Source: Fusicatenibacter_A intestinipullorum (lineage in GTDB: Bacteria > Bacillota > Negativicutes > Acidaminococcales > Acidaminococcaceae). Taken from it: a stretch of 64,000 nt of DNA. The position numbers were made by a program, and so were the translations under genes. The notes below the pieces were generated by a model. The model was not told the DNA's origin, did not search any database, and saw nothing but the letters and a program-made list of their open reading frames with translations. Of the stretch, positions 8,374 through 16,977 are shown piece by piece. Numbering within the stretch: position 1 is the stretch's first letter; the number at the start of each line of letters is the position of its first letter. The stretch lies in contig DWZP01000004.1 in assembly GCA_019117495.1 (NCBI GenBank), forward strand, positions 1 through 64,000, read 5' to 3'.

Positions 8374-9573
8374 TTGTTGAAGGGTAAGAAAATTGTTTTA
8401 GGTGTAACAGGCGGCATTGCCGTTTATAAAGCCGTTGACCTGGTGAGCAAACTGCGCAAACAGGGTGCAGAAGTGCGTGTCGTTATGACAGAACATGCCC
8501 AGCAGTTTGTAACTCCGCTGACTTTTAAGGAAATCAGCGGCAATAAAGTTGCTGTTTCCATGTGGAATGCCAATCAGGAATTTAACGTTGAACATATTGC
8601 CCTTGCCGATTGGGCCGACCTTTTTATGGTTGTGCCGGCAACGGCCAACATCATTGCCAAAATGGCATACGGCATTGCCGATGATTTACTTTCGACAACG
8701 CTGCTTGCGGCACATTCACCGGTTATTGTGTGTCCTGCCATGAATACGCATATGTATGAAAACCATGCCACGCAGGAAAATATTGCCAAAATTAAAAGCC
8801 GCGGCATTGTGGTGATGCCTCCGGCAAGCGGAGTGCTGGCCTGCGGTGCCGTTGGTGCAGGGCGTTTGCCTGAACCTGCGGATATAGTTAATTTTGTGAA
8901 GGACTTTTTTGCAAAAACGGAAGGCGATATGCGCGGCCTTAAAGTTTTGGTAACTGCTGCCGGTACGCGTGAACCCATTGACCCGGTGCGTTATGTAGGC
9001 AACCGCAGCAGCGGAAAAATGGGTTATTCCATTGCACAGGCAGCGGCAGAACGCGGCGCAGAAGTAACCCTTGTTACAGGGCCCAGCGCGCTTACACCGC
9101 CGCCGAACATTAAAGTTGTAAATGTGGAAACAACGCAGCAGATGATGGATGCGTGCCTTGCCGTTTACGACGGCTGCGACATCGTTATCAAGGCGGCGGC
9201 CGTTGCCGATTACCGCCCGCATGATGTGGCAGCTCAGAAAATTAAAAAGAAAACCGATGATGCTTTAACGGTTGTAATGGATAAGAACCCGGATATTTTA
9301 AAAACACTGGGTGAACGCAAAAAAGGCCAGTTCCTTGTTGGTTTTGCAGCAGAAACCCAGAACCTTATTGATAATGCCAAAGAAAAAGTTACCAAGAAAA
9401 ACCTTGATATGATTGTTGCCAACGATGTAACAATGCAGGGAGCAGGCTTTGGCAGCGAAACCAATATCGTAAAACTGATTTTCCCGGACGGCAGTATTAA
9501 AGAACTGCCGCAGATGAGCAAGTACGATGTTGCGGAAGAACTTTTGAACACCGTTCTGCGCTTAAGGAAATAA
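8374..9573 (+). CDS. coaBC: Bifunctional phosphopantothenoylcysteine synthetase/decarboxylase
   Basis: A 399-residue fusion that carries out two steps of coenzyme A synthesis: ligation of cysteine to 4'-phosphopantothenate and decarboxylation to phosphopantetheine. The N-terminal CoaC flavoprotein half has GVTGGIAVYKAVDL, and PAMNTHMYEN near residue 123 includes the Asn of the PXMNXXMW-type active-site motif. The C-terminal CoaB half starts near 188 (LKVLVTAAGTREPIDPVRYV) with NRSSGKMG. The start is TTG at 8374, with GGGAGG just before it. Confidence 0.96.
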   Translation: MLKGKKIVLGVTGGIAVYKAVDLVSKLRKQGAEVRVVMTEHAQQFVTPLTFKEISGNKVAVSMWNANQEFNVEHIALADWADLFMVVPATANIIAKMAYGIADDLLSTTLLAAHSPVIVCPAMNTHMYENHATQENIAKIKSRGIVVMPPASGVLACGAVGAGRLPEPADIVNFVKDFFAKTEGDMRGLKVLVTAAGTREPIDPVRYVGNRSSGKMGYSIAQAAAERGAEVTLVTGPSALTPPPNIKVVNVETTQQMMDACLAVYDGCDIVIKAAAVADYRPHDVAAQKIKKKTDDALTVVMDKNPDILKTLGERKKGQFLVGFAAETQNLIDNAKEKVTKKNLDMIVANDVTMQGAGFGSETNIVKLIFPDGSIKELPQMSKYDVAEELLNTVLRLRK

Positions 9574-9576
9574 TTG

Positions 9577-9605
9577 TTGCCTTTTTTACATAAATTGGAT
9601 ATAAT
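9577..9605 (+). promoter_or_regulatory. Promoter for the SAM riboswitch-metK unit
   Basis: TTGCCT (9577-9582), a 17-base spacer and TATAAT (9600-9605), about 20 bases before the riboswitch P1 stem. It makes metK a transcription unit separate from coaBC. Confidence 0.65.
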
Positions 9606-9625
9606 ATCATAGTAACTTAATATTA

Positions 9626-9724
9626 CTCATCAAGAGCTGGTGGAGGGATTGGCCCAATGAAACCGCAGCAACCATTGCATTAATGCAAACGGTGCTAAGT
9701 CCTGCGAGTTAATCGAGAGATGAG
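9626..9724 (+). promoter_or_regulatory. SAM-I (S-box) riboswitch aptamer
   Basis: P1 arms CTCATC (9626-9631) and GATGAG (9719-9724) enclose the conserved core: AAGAGCTGGTGGAGGGATTG, then GCCCAATGAAACC, GCAGCAACC, GGTGCTAAGTCC and a closing CGAGAGATGAG. This order is diagnostic of SAM-I. In the family, S-adenosylmethionine binding stabilises the aptamer and favours a downstream terminator, which is present at 9744-9768 before metK. The gene controlled makes the ligand itself, giving direct feedback. Confidence 0.95.
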
Positions 9725-9743
9725 AATGTCGGTACAATCAGCG

Positions 9744-9768
9744 GCGCTCTCACAGAGGGCGCTTTTTT
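9744..9768 (+). terminator. Riboswitch expression-platform terminator
   Basis: GCGCTCTC (9744-9751) pairs with GAGGGCGC (9755-9762) with one G-U pair, followed by a T-run. It lies 20 bases after the aptamer and 22 bases before metK, as expected for a transcription-attenuating SAM switch. Confidence 0.85.
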
Positions 9769-9789
9769 ATTTACATAAGGAGGAACAGA

Positions 9790-10968
9790 ATGAGAAAATT
9801 ATTTACTTCCGAATCTGTTACGGAAGGGCATCCTGATAAAATTGCCGATCAGATTTCTGATGCTGTGCTTGATGCTATTCTGGCAGAGGACCCGCATGGC
9901 CGTGTCGCCTGCGAAACCGTAGTTGCAACCGGGCAGATTCATGTTGTCGGCGAAATTTCTACGAGCTGCTATGTTGATATTCCTAAAATCGCGCGCGAAA
10001 CCGTTATCAATATCGGTTATGACCGTGCTAAATATGGCTTTGACGGCAATACCTGCGGCGTGCTGATTTCCATTGACGAACAGTCGCCGGATATTGCACT
10101 TGGCGTTGATAAATCTCTGGAAGCAAAAGAAGGCAAGGCCGATGAAAACGAAGTAGGCGCCGGTGACCAGGGCATGATGTTCGGTTATGCTACTAACGAA
10201 ACTCCGGAATATATGCCGCTGCCTGTTTCTTTGGCACATAAACTTTCCCGACGTTTGGCAGAAGTGCGCAAAACCGGCGTTCTGCCTTACCTGCGCCCGG
10301 ACGGAAAAACCCAGGTAACCGTTGAATATGACGACGGCAAACCCGTACGCATTGATACAATTGTTATTTCCACGCAGCATGCTCCGGAAATTGCTCTGGA
10401 ACAAATCCGCCGCGATATTATGGAATTTGTTGTAAAACCGGTTGTACCGGCAGAAATGCTTGATGACGAAACCAAATATTACATCAACCCGACCGGCCGT
10501 TTTGTTATTGGCGGCCCGCAGGGCGACAGCGGCCTTACCGGACGTAAAATTATAGTTGATACTTACGGCGGCATGGCCCGTCACGGCGGCGGTGCTTTCT
10601 CCGGCAAAGACCCCACGAAAGTAGACCGCAGCGCAGCTTACGCAGCACGTTATGTAGCTAAAAACGTTGTTGCCGCAGGCCTTGCCGACAAATGCGAAAT
10701 TCAGCTTGCTTATGCCATTGGCGTTGCACAGCCTGTTTCCGTTTTGGTAGATACTTTCGGCACCGGCAAAATTGACGACGACAAAATTGCCGAACTTATT
10801 AAAAAGAACTTCTCTCTCAGCCCGTCCGGCATTATTAAAACGCTGGATTTGCTGCGCCCGATTTACAAGCAGACTGCTGCTTACGGGCATTTTGGCCGTA
10901 CCGATGTAGACCTGCCGTGGGAGCATACCGATAAGGCAGAAACTTTAAGAAAACAGGCCGGACTGTAA
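9790..10968 (+). CDS. metK: S-adenosylmethionine synthetase
   Basis: A 392-residue enzyme making S-adenosylmethionine from methionine and ATP. Signature segments are FTSESVTEGHPDKIADQISD at the N-terminus, GAGDQGMMFGYA near residue 118 and GGGAFSGKDPTKVDRSAAY near 258. Length is typical. An AAGGAGG ribosome binding site precedes the ATG. Upstream is the SAM-I riboswitch; downstream an intrinsic hairpin ends the unit. Antisense open frames across this gene are composition artefacts. Confidence 0.98.
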   Translation: MRKLFTSESVTEGHPDKIADQISDAVLDAILAEDPHGRVACETVVATGQIHVVGEISTSCYVDIPKIARETVINIGYDRAKYGFDGNTCGVLISIDEQSPDIALGVDKSLEAKEGKADENEVGAGDQGMMFGYATNETPEYMPLPVSLAHKLSRRLAEVRKTGVLPYLRPDGKTQVTVEYDDGKPVRIDTIVISTQHAPEIALEQIRRDIMEFVVKPVVPAEMLDDETKYYINPTGRFVIGGPQGDSGLTGRKIIVDTYGGMARHGGGAFSGKDPTKVDRSAAYAARYVAKNVVAAGLADKCEIQLAYAIGVAQPVSVLVDTFGTGKIDDDKIAELIKKNFSLSPSGIIKTLDLLRPIYKQTAAYGHFGRTDVDLPWEHTDKAETLRKQAGL

Positions 10969-10992
10969 AATTTAAAATTTTAAACTGCGTTG

Positions 10993-11037
10993 AACTGCAC
11001 CCCAAAAGTTAGACTTTAGGAGGTGCAGTTTTTTTAT
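10993..11037 (+). terminator. Nested-palindrome terminator after metK
   Basis: AACTGCACC (10993-11001) pairs with GGTGCAGTT (11022-11030) followed by a T-run. Inside is a second stem AAAGT-TAG-ACTTT. The left part resembles ends of some IS3-family elements from memory, so this may be a domesticated mobile-element end. Confidence 0.8.
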
Positions 11038-11095
11038 TAAAGTATTTGTCAGGATATGGTAAAATAAATAGGTAAAGTTTTAGTTGGAGTTTTGT

Positions 11096-13348
11096 ATGAG
11101 ATACGTTAACGTAGCAATAAATTTACCTGTTAAAAATTTGTTTAAGCAGTTTACCTACGCTTTGCCGCCGCAGTTTGGCTATATAGGCGCAGGTTGGCGC
11201 GTAATTGTACCTTTTGCGCGACAGACAACGGAAGGCTTTGTTGTTGGCGAAGCGGGCAGCGAGTTGCCGGAGCCTGAAAAATATAAAGAGGTTCAGGCTG
11301 TTATAGGCACTGAGCCGTGGTTTGACGGTGAAATGCTGGAAGCTGCCCGCTGGCTGGCAGAATATTATATGTGCCCGCTTGCAGAAGCAATGCGCCTTTT
11401 TATTCCCGGAAAAAGCAGCATAAAACGCCATGCTGTTTATGACGAAAACGGCAGGCTTTTATATTATGAACTGGAAAACCGCCTGAAAGAAAAAATGCAG
11501 TATTGTTATGCCATAACGGAAAGCGGCAGGGTGGCGCTGGCCGAAGGCAGCAACCGTGCTAAGGCGCAGATGGCGGCGCTGCAAATTTTGGCGCAGGCAG
11601 AGCGTGAGCTGAGCGCAAAGGAGTTGGAAGCAGCAGGTGTAAGTGCTGCTGTTTTGCGTACCCTGCTGCAAAAGAGCTGGTGCAGCCGCAGTGAACAGCG
11701 TGTTTTACGCAACAGCTATGCCGGTAATAACACTTTAAAACAAAGTTTTGATTTAACGGAAGAACAGGCACAGGCTGTTGAAGCCGTAAGCAAAGCAATT
11801 ACAGAAAAACGGCAGGAAACTTTTTTATTGCAGGGCGTAACCGGCAGCGGCAAAACGGAAGTATACCTTAATTTAACGGCAAAAGCGCTTGCGGAAGGAC
11901 GCCAGGTACTGGTACTTGTGCCGGAAATTGCCCTTACGGCGCAGATAGTAAAGCGTTTTCAAAGCTGGTTTAAGGGCTGTATTGCCGTTGTACATAGTAA
12001 ACTATCGGCAAGCGAAAGGGCAGACGTTTTTTATAAAATACGCAATAACGAAGCGCAAATTTTAATTGGCGTGCGTTCGGCTGTTTTTGCGCCTTTTACA
12101 AATTTAGGCCTTGTTATTATTGACGAAGAACACGACCAGAGCTACAAACAGGAAGAAAGACCATGTTATCATGCCCGTGAGGTAGCATTGCACAGGGCAA
12201 AATATTTTAATATACCGGTAGTTTTAGGCAGCGCAACGCCGTCGATAGAGAGTTATTATGACGCCGTAATGAAGCGGTTTAAGCATCTGCGGTTAACTGG
12301 CCGTCCAAACGGCCAGCCGCTGCCAAAGGTACAAATTGTTGATATGCGCAAAGAATTGCAGGAAAGAAATTTTTCGGTGCTGTCACGCACTTTGCAGCAG
12401 GAGCTTGTGCGTACTGCTGCGGCAGGAGAGCAGGCAATTGTGCTTTTAAACCGCCGCGGTTATTCAACCTTTGTTATGTGCCGTGACTGCGGTGAAACCA
12501 TTATGTGCCCGCACTGCGCCGTGGCTTTGGTTTACCATGAAGAAGGAAAAGCCATGCGCTGCCATTATTGCGGCAACACCATGCCCGTGCCGGAAGAATG
12601 CCCCAAATGCCACAGCAGGCGCATAAAGTTTTTCGGCACCGGCACGCAAAAAGCAGAAGCGCAGATTGCGGCGCTTCCGGAAGTAAAAGTTTTGCGCATG
12701 GACCAGGATTCCACTCTGCGCAAATTTGCACATGAAGAAATTTTAAATGCTTTTTCAAGCGGCAGGTATAATGTGCTGATTGGTACGCAGATGGTTGCCA
12801 AAGGGCACGACATACCAAATGTTACGCTTGTCGGTGTGCTTTCGGCAGATTCCATGCTGAACATGCCGGATTTCCGTGCTTACGAAAGAGCGTTTTCGCT
12901 GCTTACACAGGCCGCAGGGCGTGCGGGTCGCGGCGATAAGCCGGGGCATGTAATTTTGCAGGTGTACGATGCGGATAACCGGACCGTCCATCTTGCGGCG
13001 GCGCAGGATTACGATACCTTTGCAAAAGAAGAACTGCTGCGGCGTAAGGAGCTTAACTATCCGCCTTATGCGGCGTTTTTAAAAATAACCGTATGGGATA
13101 AAAACGAAGAACGCGCTAACGGGACGGCTAAGGAAATAGCTGATTTTTTGGAGCAGCAGGCAAAAAATACCGATGCGGAAGTATTTGGGCCGTTTGCCGG
13201 TATTATTGGCAAAGTGCGCGATTTATACCGAGTTAACGTGCTGGTAAAAAGCACACAGATAAATATATTTAAAACAGCATTATGGCAGTCGCCGTACCGT
13301 GACATGAAAAATGTTTATTTTGACGTTGACCCGATTAATGTGCTGTAA
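11096..13348 (+). CDS. priA: Primosomal protein PriA, replication restart helicase
   Basis: A 750-residue 3'-5' helicase that reloads the replisome at collapsed forks. The N-terminal DNA-binding part is followed by Walker A GVTGSGKTEVYL near residue 255, a DEEH Walker B, and eight cysteines of the paired zinc sites between about 460 and 505 (CRDCG, CPHC, CHYCG, CPKC). Helicase motifs VI and neighbours (AAGRAGRGDKPG) are intact. The open frame extends to a TTG at 11084, but GGAG at 11086-11089 supports ATG 11096 (MRYVNVAINLPV). Confidence 0.96.
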   Translation: MRYVNVAINLPVKNLFKQFTYALPPQFGYIGAGWRVIVPFARQTTEGFVVGEAGSELPEPEKYKEVQAVIGTEPWFDGEMLEAARWLAEYYMCPLAEAMRLFIPGKSSIKRHAVYDENGRLLYYELENRLKEKMQYCYAITESGRVALAEGSNRAKAQMAALQILAQAERELSAKELEAAGVSAAVLRTLLQKSWCSRSEQRVLRNSYAGNNTLKQSFDLTEEQAQAVEAVSKAITEKRQETFLLQGVTGSGKTEVYLNLTAKALAEGRQVLVLVPEIALTAQIVKRFQSWFKGCIAVVHSKLSASERADVFYKIRNNEAQILIGVRSAVFAPFTNLGLVIIDEEHDQSYKQEERPCYHAREVALHRAKYFNIPVVLGSATPSIESYYDAVMKRFKHLRLTGRPNGQPLPKVQIVDMRKELQERNFSVLSRTLQQELVRTAAAGEQAIVLLNRRGYSTFVMCRDCGETIMCPHCAVALVYHEEGKAMRCHYCGNTMPVPEECPKCHSRRIKFFGTGTQKAEAQIAALPEVKVLRMDQDSTLRKFAHEEILNAFSSGRYNVLIGTQMVAKGHDIPNVTLVGVLSADSMLNMPDFRAYERAFSLLTQAAGRAGRGDKPGHVILQVYDADNRTVHLAAAQDYDTFAKEELLRRKELNYPPYAAFLKITVWDKNEERANGTAKEIADFLEQQAKNTDAEVFGPFAGIIGKVRDLYRVNVLVKSTQINIFKTALWQSPYRDMKNVYFDVDPINVL

Positions 13349-13350
13349 AA

Positions 13351-13380
13351 TTGCCCGTATAACATTTTTTGTGATATAAT
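13351..13380 (+). promoter_or_regulatory. Promoter for the def-fmt run
   Basis: TTGCCC (13351-13356), an 18-base spacer and TATAAT (13375-13380), then AGGAGG (13403-13408) before the GTG of def. Confidence 0.6.
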
Positions 13381-13413
13381 AATTATTATGAGAGCGAATT
13401 TTAGGAGGATACT

Positions 13414-13884
13414 GTGAGTAAATTAAAAATACTTGTTGCCGGAGACCCTGTGCTGCGCCAGAAAGCACAGGAAGTTGAACGCATGGATAAAAAAACTCTG
13501 CGTCTTTTGGACGATATGGCAGAAACCATGTATGCCGCTAACGGTGTCGGGCTTGCGGCGCCGCAGATTGGCGTTTTAAAACGCATTGTTGTTATTGACG
13601 TCGGCGAAGGGCTGATTGAGCTTATCAACCCTGTTATTACTTACCGTGAGGGTTCTGCCGTTGGGCCGGAAGGCTGCCTTTCCGTACCTGATTACGAAGG
13701 TGAAGTGGAACGCGCGGAAATTGTGCATTGCGAATATTATGACCGTAAAGGGCGTAAAATGCTTATTAAGGCAGACGGGCTTTTGGCAGTTTGCATTCAG
13801 CACGAACTTGACCATTTGGACGGAGTGCTGTTTATAGACAAGGCTAAAGTGCTGATGCCGAAGGATTTTGACGGGGAGCAGTAA
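13414..13884 (+). CDS. def: Peptide deformylase
   Basis: A 156-residue metalloenzyme removing the formyl group from nascent N-terminal methionine. All three family motifs are present: GVGLAAPQIG (motif 1), EGCLSVP (motif 2, metal-binding Cys) and QHELDHLDG (motif 3, HExxH-type metal site). The start is GTG at 13414 after AGGAGG. Its stop codon overlaps the fmt start by one base, so formylation and deformylation enzymes are translationally coupled. Confidence 0.97.
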   Translation: MSKLKILVAGDPVLRQKAQEVERMDKKTLRLLDDMAETMYAANGVGLAAPQIGVLKRIVVIDVGEGLIELINPVITYREGSAVGPEGCLSVPDYEGEVERAEIVHCEYYDRKGRKMLIKADGLLAVCIQHELDHLDGVLFIDKAKVLMPKDFDGEQ

Positions 13885-14819
13885 TGATGCGTATAGTATT
13901 TATGGGAACCCCTGATTTTGCCGTTGCCAGTTTAAAGGCACTGGCAGAGCAGGGCACAGATGAAATAGTTGGTGTATTTACACAGCCTGACAGACCCAAA
14001 GGACGCGGGCAGAAAATGCTTATGACGCCGGTAAAAGAATATGCACTTGAGCGTGGTTATGAAGTTTACCAGCCTCAGCGCGTAAAAACGCCGGAAGTTA
14101 TTGAACTTTTACGCGGCCTTGCGCCTGACTTAATTGTAGTAGCTGCCTTTGGCCAGTTTTTGCCGAAAGAAATTCTGGAAATGCCGAAGTACGGCTGCAT
14201 AAACGTGCATGCTTCGCTTTTGCCTAAATACCGCGGGGCTGCGCCGATACATTATGTAATTTTAAATGGCGAAACCAAAAGCGGCGTAACAATTATGCAG
14301 ATGGATATCGGTATGGATACCGGCGATATGCTTGCAAAAGCGGAAGTTGAAATTACGCCGGAAATGACCATGGGCGAACTGCATGACAGTTTAAAGGAAA
14401 TTGGCGGCAAACTGCTGCTTGAAACCGTTGAAAAAATAAAACGCGGCGAAATTACGCCCGTTAAGCAAAATGATGCTGAAGCAACTTACGCACATTTGCT
14501 TACGCGCGATATGGAAGCTATTGACTGGAGCCTGCCTGCGGCGGAGATTCATAATAAAATACGTGCCTTTAACCCTGCTCCGGGTGCGTTTACGAATTTG
14601 CCCGGCGGCAAAAAACTTAAAATATGGCGTGCGGAAGTTGCCTGCGGCAGCGGCACCAAAGCAGGGGAAGTTACCGAAGTTTTAAAGAACGGCTTTAAAG
14701 TTGCCTGCGGCAGCGGCGTTCTTCTTGTTACCGAAGTACAGCCGGAATCGAAAAAACGTATGCCTGCTGCGGTGTTCTGCAATGGCCGCGGCATTAATAA
14801 AGGTGATATTTTAGGTTGA
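13884..14819 (+). CDS. fmt: Methionyl-tRNA formyltransferase
   Basis: A 311-residue enzyme that formylates initiator Met-tRNA with 10-formyltetrahydrofolate. Visible are MRIVFMGTPDFAVASLKAL at the start, the catalytic region INVHASLLPKYRGAAPIHY near residue 107, and MDIGMDTGDML. A C-terminal OB-like domain follows. It overlaps def by one base (TAATG); an ATG three bases later is an equal alternative start. Confidence 0.97.
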   Translation: MMRIVFMGTPDFAVASLKALAEQGTDEIVGVFTQPDRPKGRGQKMLMTPVKEYALERGYEVYQPQRVKTPEVIELLRGLAPDLIVVAAFGQFLPKEILEMPKYGCINVHASLLPKYRGAAPIHYVILNGETKSGVTIMQMDIGMDTGDMLAKAEVEITPEMTMGELHDSLKEIGGKLLLETVEKIKRGEITPVKQNDAEATYAHLLTRDMEAIDWSLPAAEIHNKIRAFNPAPGAFTNLPGGKKLKIWRAEVACGSGTKAGEVTEVLKNGFKVACGSGVLLVTEVQPESKKRMPAAVFCNGRGINKGDILG

Positions 14820-14832
14820 GGTAAGTAAAGCA

Positions 14833-15627
14833 ATGGAAAGTGTTTTGAAACCGAAAAAACGCATATTTGTTTCGCTGACATTGGCCAGTGCTTTTTTGGG
14901 AGCGGTTTTTATTTATTTATGCTGGCGCGTGGCCTTGCCGGGGCTTGCACAAATCAGTTCCACACTGCCGGTGCTTTTTGGCAGCGTTGGCATTGTGGTG
15001 GCAATAGCCCTTTTGGCAGCTGTCAGTGCTATTGTGCTTGCAATTTTAGGCTTTCCAATCATCAAAACATTTTATTTTTGGGCATGGAAGGCCGTTAATA
15101 TGCTGTTTCCCTTTGCCGTTGGGCTGGGACGCATTTTTAACATACCGCGCCAGAGAATAGAACAGTCTTTTATTGAAGTAAGCAATCATCTGGTACGCCA
15201 GCATAAAATAAAAGTGCCGGCATCAAGAATTATGATTTTAACGCCGCACTGCATTCAGCTTGATACCTGCGCCCATAAAATTACGCGCAATATCGAAAAC
15301 TGCCGTCAGTGCGGACGCTGCTGTGTCGGCGGAATGCTTGGGCTGGCACATAAATACGGAATTCACATGGGCGTGGCAACAGGCGGTACTTTGGCAAGAC
15401 AGATGGTAAAAGAAATACGCCCGAAAGCAATAATTGCCGTTGCCTGCGAGCGCGATTTAACCAGCGGCATACAGGATGTTTTTCCGCTGCCGGTTATAGG
15501 CGTTTTAAACGAAAGGCCGTTTGGCCCATGTTTTAATACACGGGTTGATATTAAAAAAGTAGAAGCAGCTATTTTAGACTTTTTAGATACAGAGGAAGCA
15601 GATGACAGAAAAAAGACAGGCAAATAA
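14833..15627 (+). CDS. DUF116-family membrane protein
   Basis: A 264-residue protein with two to three N-terminal membrane segments (about residues 15-35, 48-75 and 80-105) and a cytoplasmic C-terminal half rich in cysteines: CIQLDTCAHKIT, then CRQCGRCCVGG, and CERDLTSG further on. This matches the DUF116 family, commonly found next to def, fmt and rsmB in Firmicutes. Its function is not known. The Cys clusters suggest a bound metal or Fe-S cluster, which is inference. The end overlaps rsmB by 26 bases. Confidence 0.85.
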   Translation: MESVLKPKKRIFVSLTLASAFLGAVFIYLCWRVALPGLAQISSTLPVLFGSVGIVVAIALLAAVSAIVLAILGFPIIKTFYFWAWKAVNMLFPFAVGLGRIFNIPRQRIEQSFIEVSNHLVRQHKIKVPASRIMILTPHCIQLDTCAHKITRNIENCRQCGRCCVGGMLGLAHKYGIHMGVATGGTLARQMVKEIRPKAIIAVACERDLTSGIQDVFPLPVIGVLNERPFGPCFNTRVDIKKVEAAILDFLDTEEADDRKKTGK

Positions 15628-16975
15628 AAAAATAAAAAAAGATACTGCAAGGCAGATTGCGCTTGAAGTAATTTGTGCCGTTATTGATGGCGGCGCTTAT
15701 GCCAATATTGCCCTTAACAAAACCCTGCGCACTAAAAAAACGGATGACAGGGATCGCAGGTTCATTACGGAGCTGGTCTATGGTACCATAAAAGCAAAAG
15801 GTACTTTGGACTGGCTTTTGTCGCAGTTATCGGCAAGGCCTCTGGCAAAAATTGACAAAGTAATTTTAAATATTTTGCGCATGGGGCTTTATCAGATTTT
15901 TTATCTTGATAAAGTACCGGCTTCGGCAGCATGCAATGAAAGTACGGAACTTGCCAAAGCCGCAAGCCATGCCGGTGCGGCAAAATTTGTAAATGGCATT
16001 CTGCGTTCTGCCGTGCGCGGCAGGGAAGCGGGCACTTTGCTTTTTCCTGATAAATCTGCCGATGCAGCTTTAAACCTTGCCTTAACAAAACTGCATCCGC
16101 TGTGGCTTGTTAAGCACTGGTTAAAACAGTTTGGCGAAGAAGAAACAGAAAAATTGCTGGATTACAATAATTTGCCGCCTGTTTTAAGCCTGCGCACCAA
16201 TACGCTTAAAACTACACGCAGCAATCTTTTGGAAGTTTTGCAGGCAGCAGGGTTTGAAGCTGTTCCTTCCAAATGGTGTGATGAAGGCGTAATCTGCACA
16301 AAAACCGCAGGGCTTAATGCTTTAATGGAAAAAGCGCCCGATGCTTTTTATATGCAGGATGAAAGTTCCATGCTTGTTGCTCACGCAGTATGCCCGCAGC
16401 CGGGGATGACTGTGCTTGATTTGTGTGCTGCGCCTGGCGGAAAAACAACTCACCTTGCTCAGCTTATGCAAAATAAGGGCAAAATTTATGCCTGCGACAT
16501 TCATCCGCATAAAATGGAGCTGATTAAAGAAAATGCCGTAAGGCTTGGCATAGATATTATAGAACCCGTACTGATGGATGCTTCTGTATTTAAACCGGAA
16601 TGGGCAGGCGCTGCGGATTACGTTCTGGTGGATGCGCCTTGCAGCGGCTTTGGCGTATTAAGGCGCAGGGCAGAAGCACGCTGGCGCAAAAACAAAAAAG
16701 ATTTAAAAGTATTTCCGCCGCTGCAAAAAGCCATTCTGCAAAATGCAGCACGTTATGTAAAACCGGGTGGAAGGCTTGTTTACAGTACCTGTACTTTGGA
16801 GCAGGCAGAAAATAACCTGCTTGTCAGTGAGTTTTTAAGTGCCAATACGGAATTTGAATATGCCGGGTTCAGGCATCCGCTGACGGGCGAAACAATTAAT
16901 GAGCTGCAGCTTCTGCCGCAGCGCGATAATGTTGACGGCTTTTATATCTGCGTAATGCGCCGCAAGGAGCTGTGA
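15602..16975 (+). CDS. rsmB: 16S rRNA m5C967 methyltransferase RsmB
   Basis: A 457-residue methyltransferase of the RsmB/Sun family. An N-terminal NusB-like RNA-binding domain (about residues 12-145) precedes the SAM-dependent domain with VLDLCAAPGGKTTHLAQLM near 277, the catalytic VDAPCSGFGVLRRR near 345 and YSTCTLEQAENN near 400, giving the two cysteines of the m5C mechanism. It begins inside the DUF116 gene, and rlmN starts two bases after its end, so three genes are tightly coupled. Confidence 0.95.
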   Translation: MTEKRQANKKIKKDTARQIALEVICAVIDGGAYANIALNKTLRTKKTDDRDRRFITELVYGTIKAKGTLDWLLSQLSARPLAKIDKVILNILRMGLYQIFYLDKVPASAACNESTELAKAASHAGAAKFVNGILRSAVRGREAGTLLFPDKSADAALNLALTKLHPLWLVKHWLKQFGEEETEKLLDYNNLPPVLSLRTNTLKTTRSNLLEVLQAAGFEAVPSKWCDEGVICTKTAGLNALMEKAPDAFYMQDESSMLVAHAVCPQPGMTVLDLCAAPGGKTTHLAQLMQNKGKIYACDIHPHKMELIKENAVRLGIDIIEPVLMDASVFKPEWAGAADYVLVDAPCSGFGVLRRRAEARWRKNKKDLKVFPPLQKAILQNAARYVKPGGRLVYSTCTLEQAENNLLVSEFLSANTEFEYAGFRHPLTGETINELQLLPQRDNVDGFYICVMRRKEL

Positions 16976-16977
16976 TT

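Noticed and set aside
9799..10926. Long open frame antisense to metK
   Set aside because: It mirrors a highly conserved gene and has no ribosome site, promoter or recognisable protein motif; long antisense frames are common here because of codon composition.
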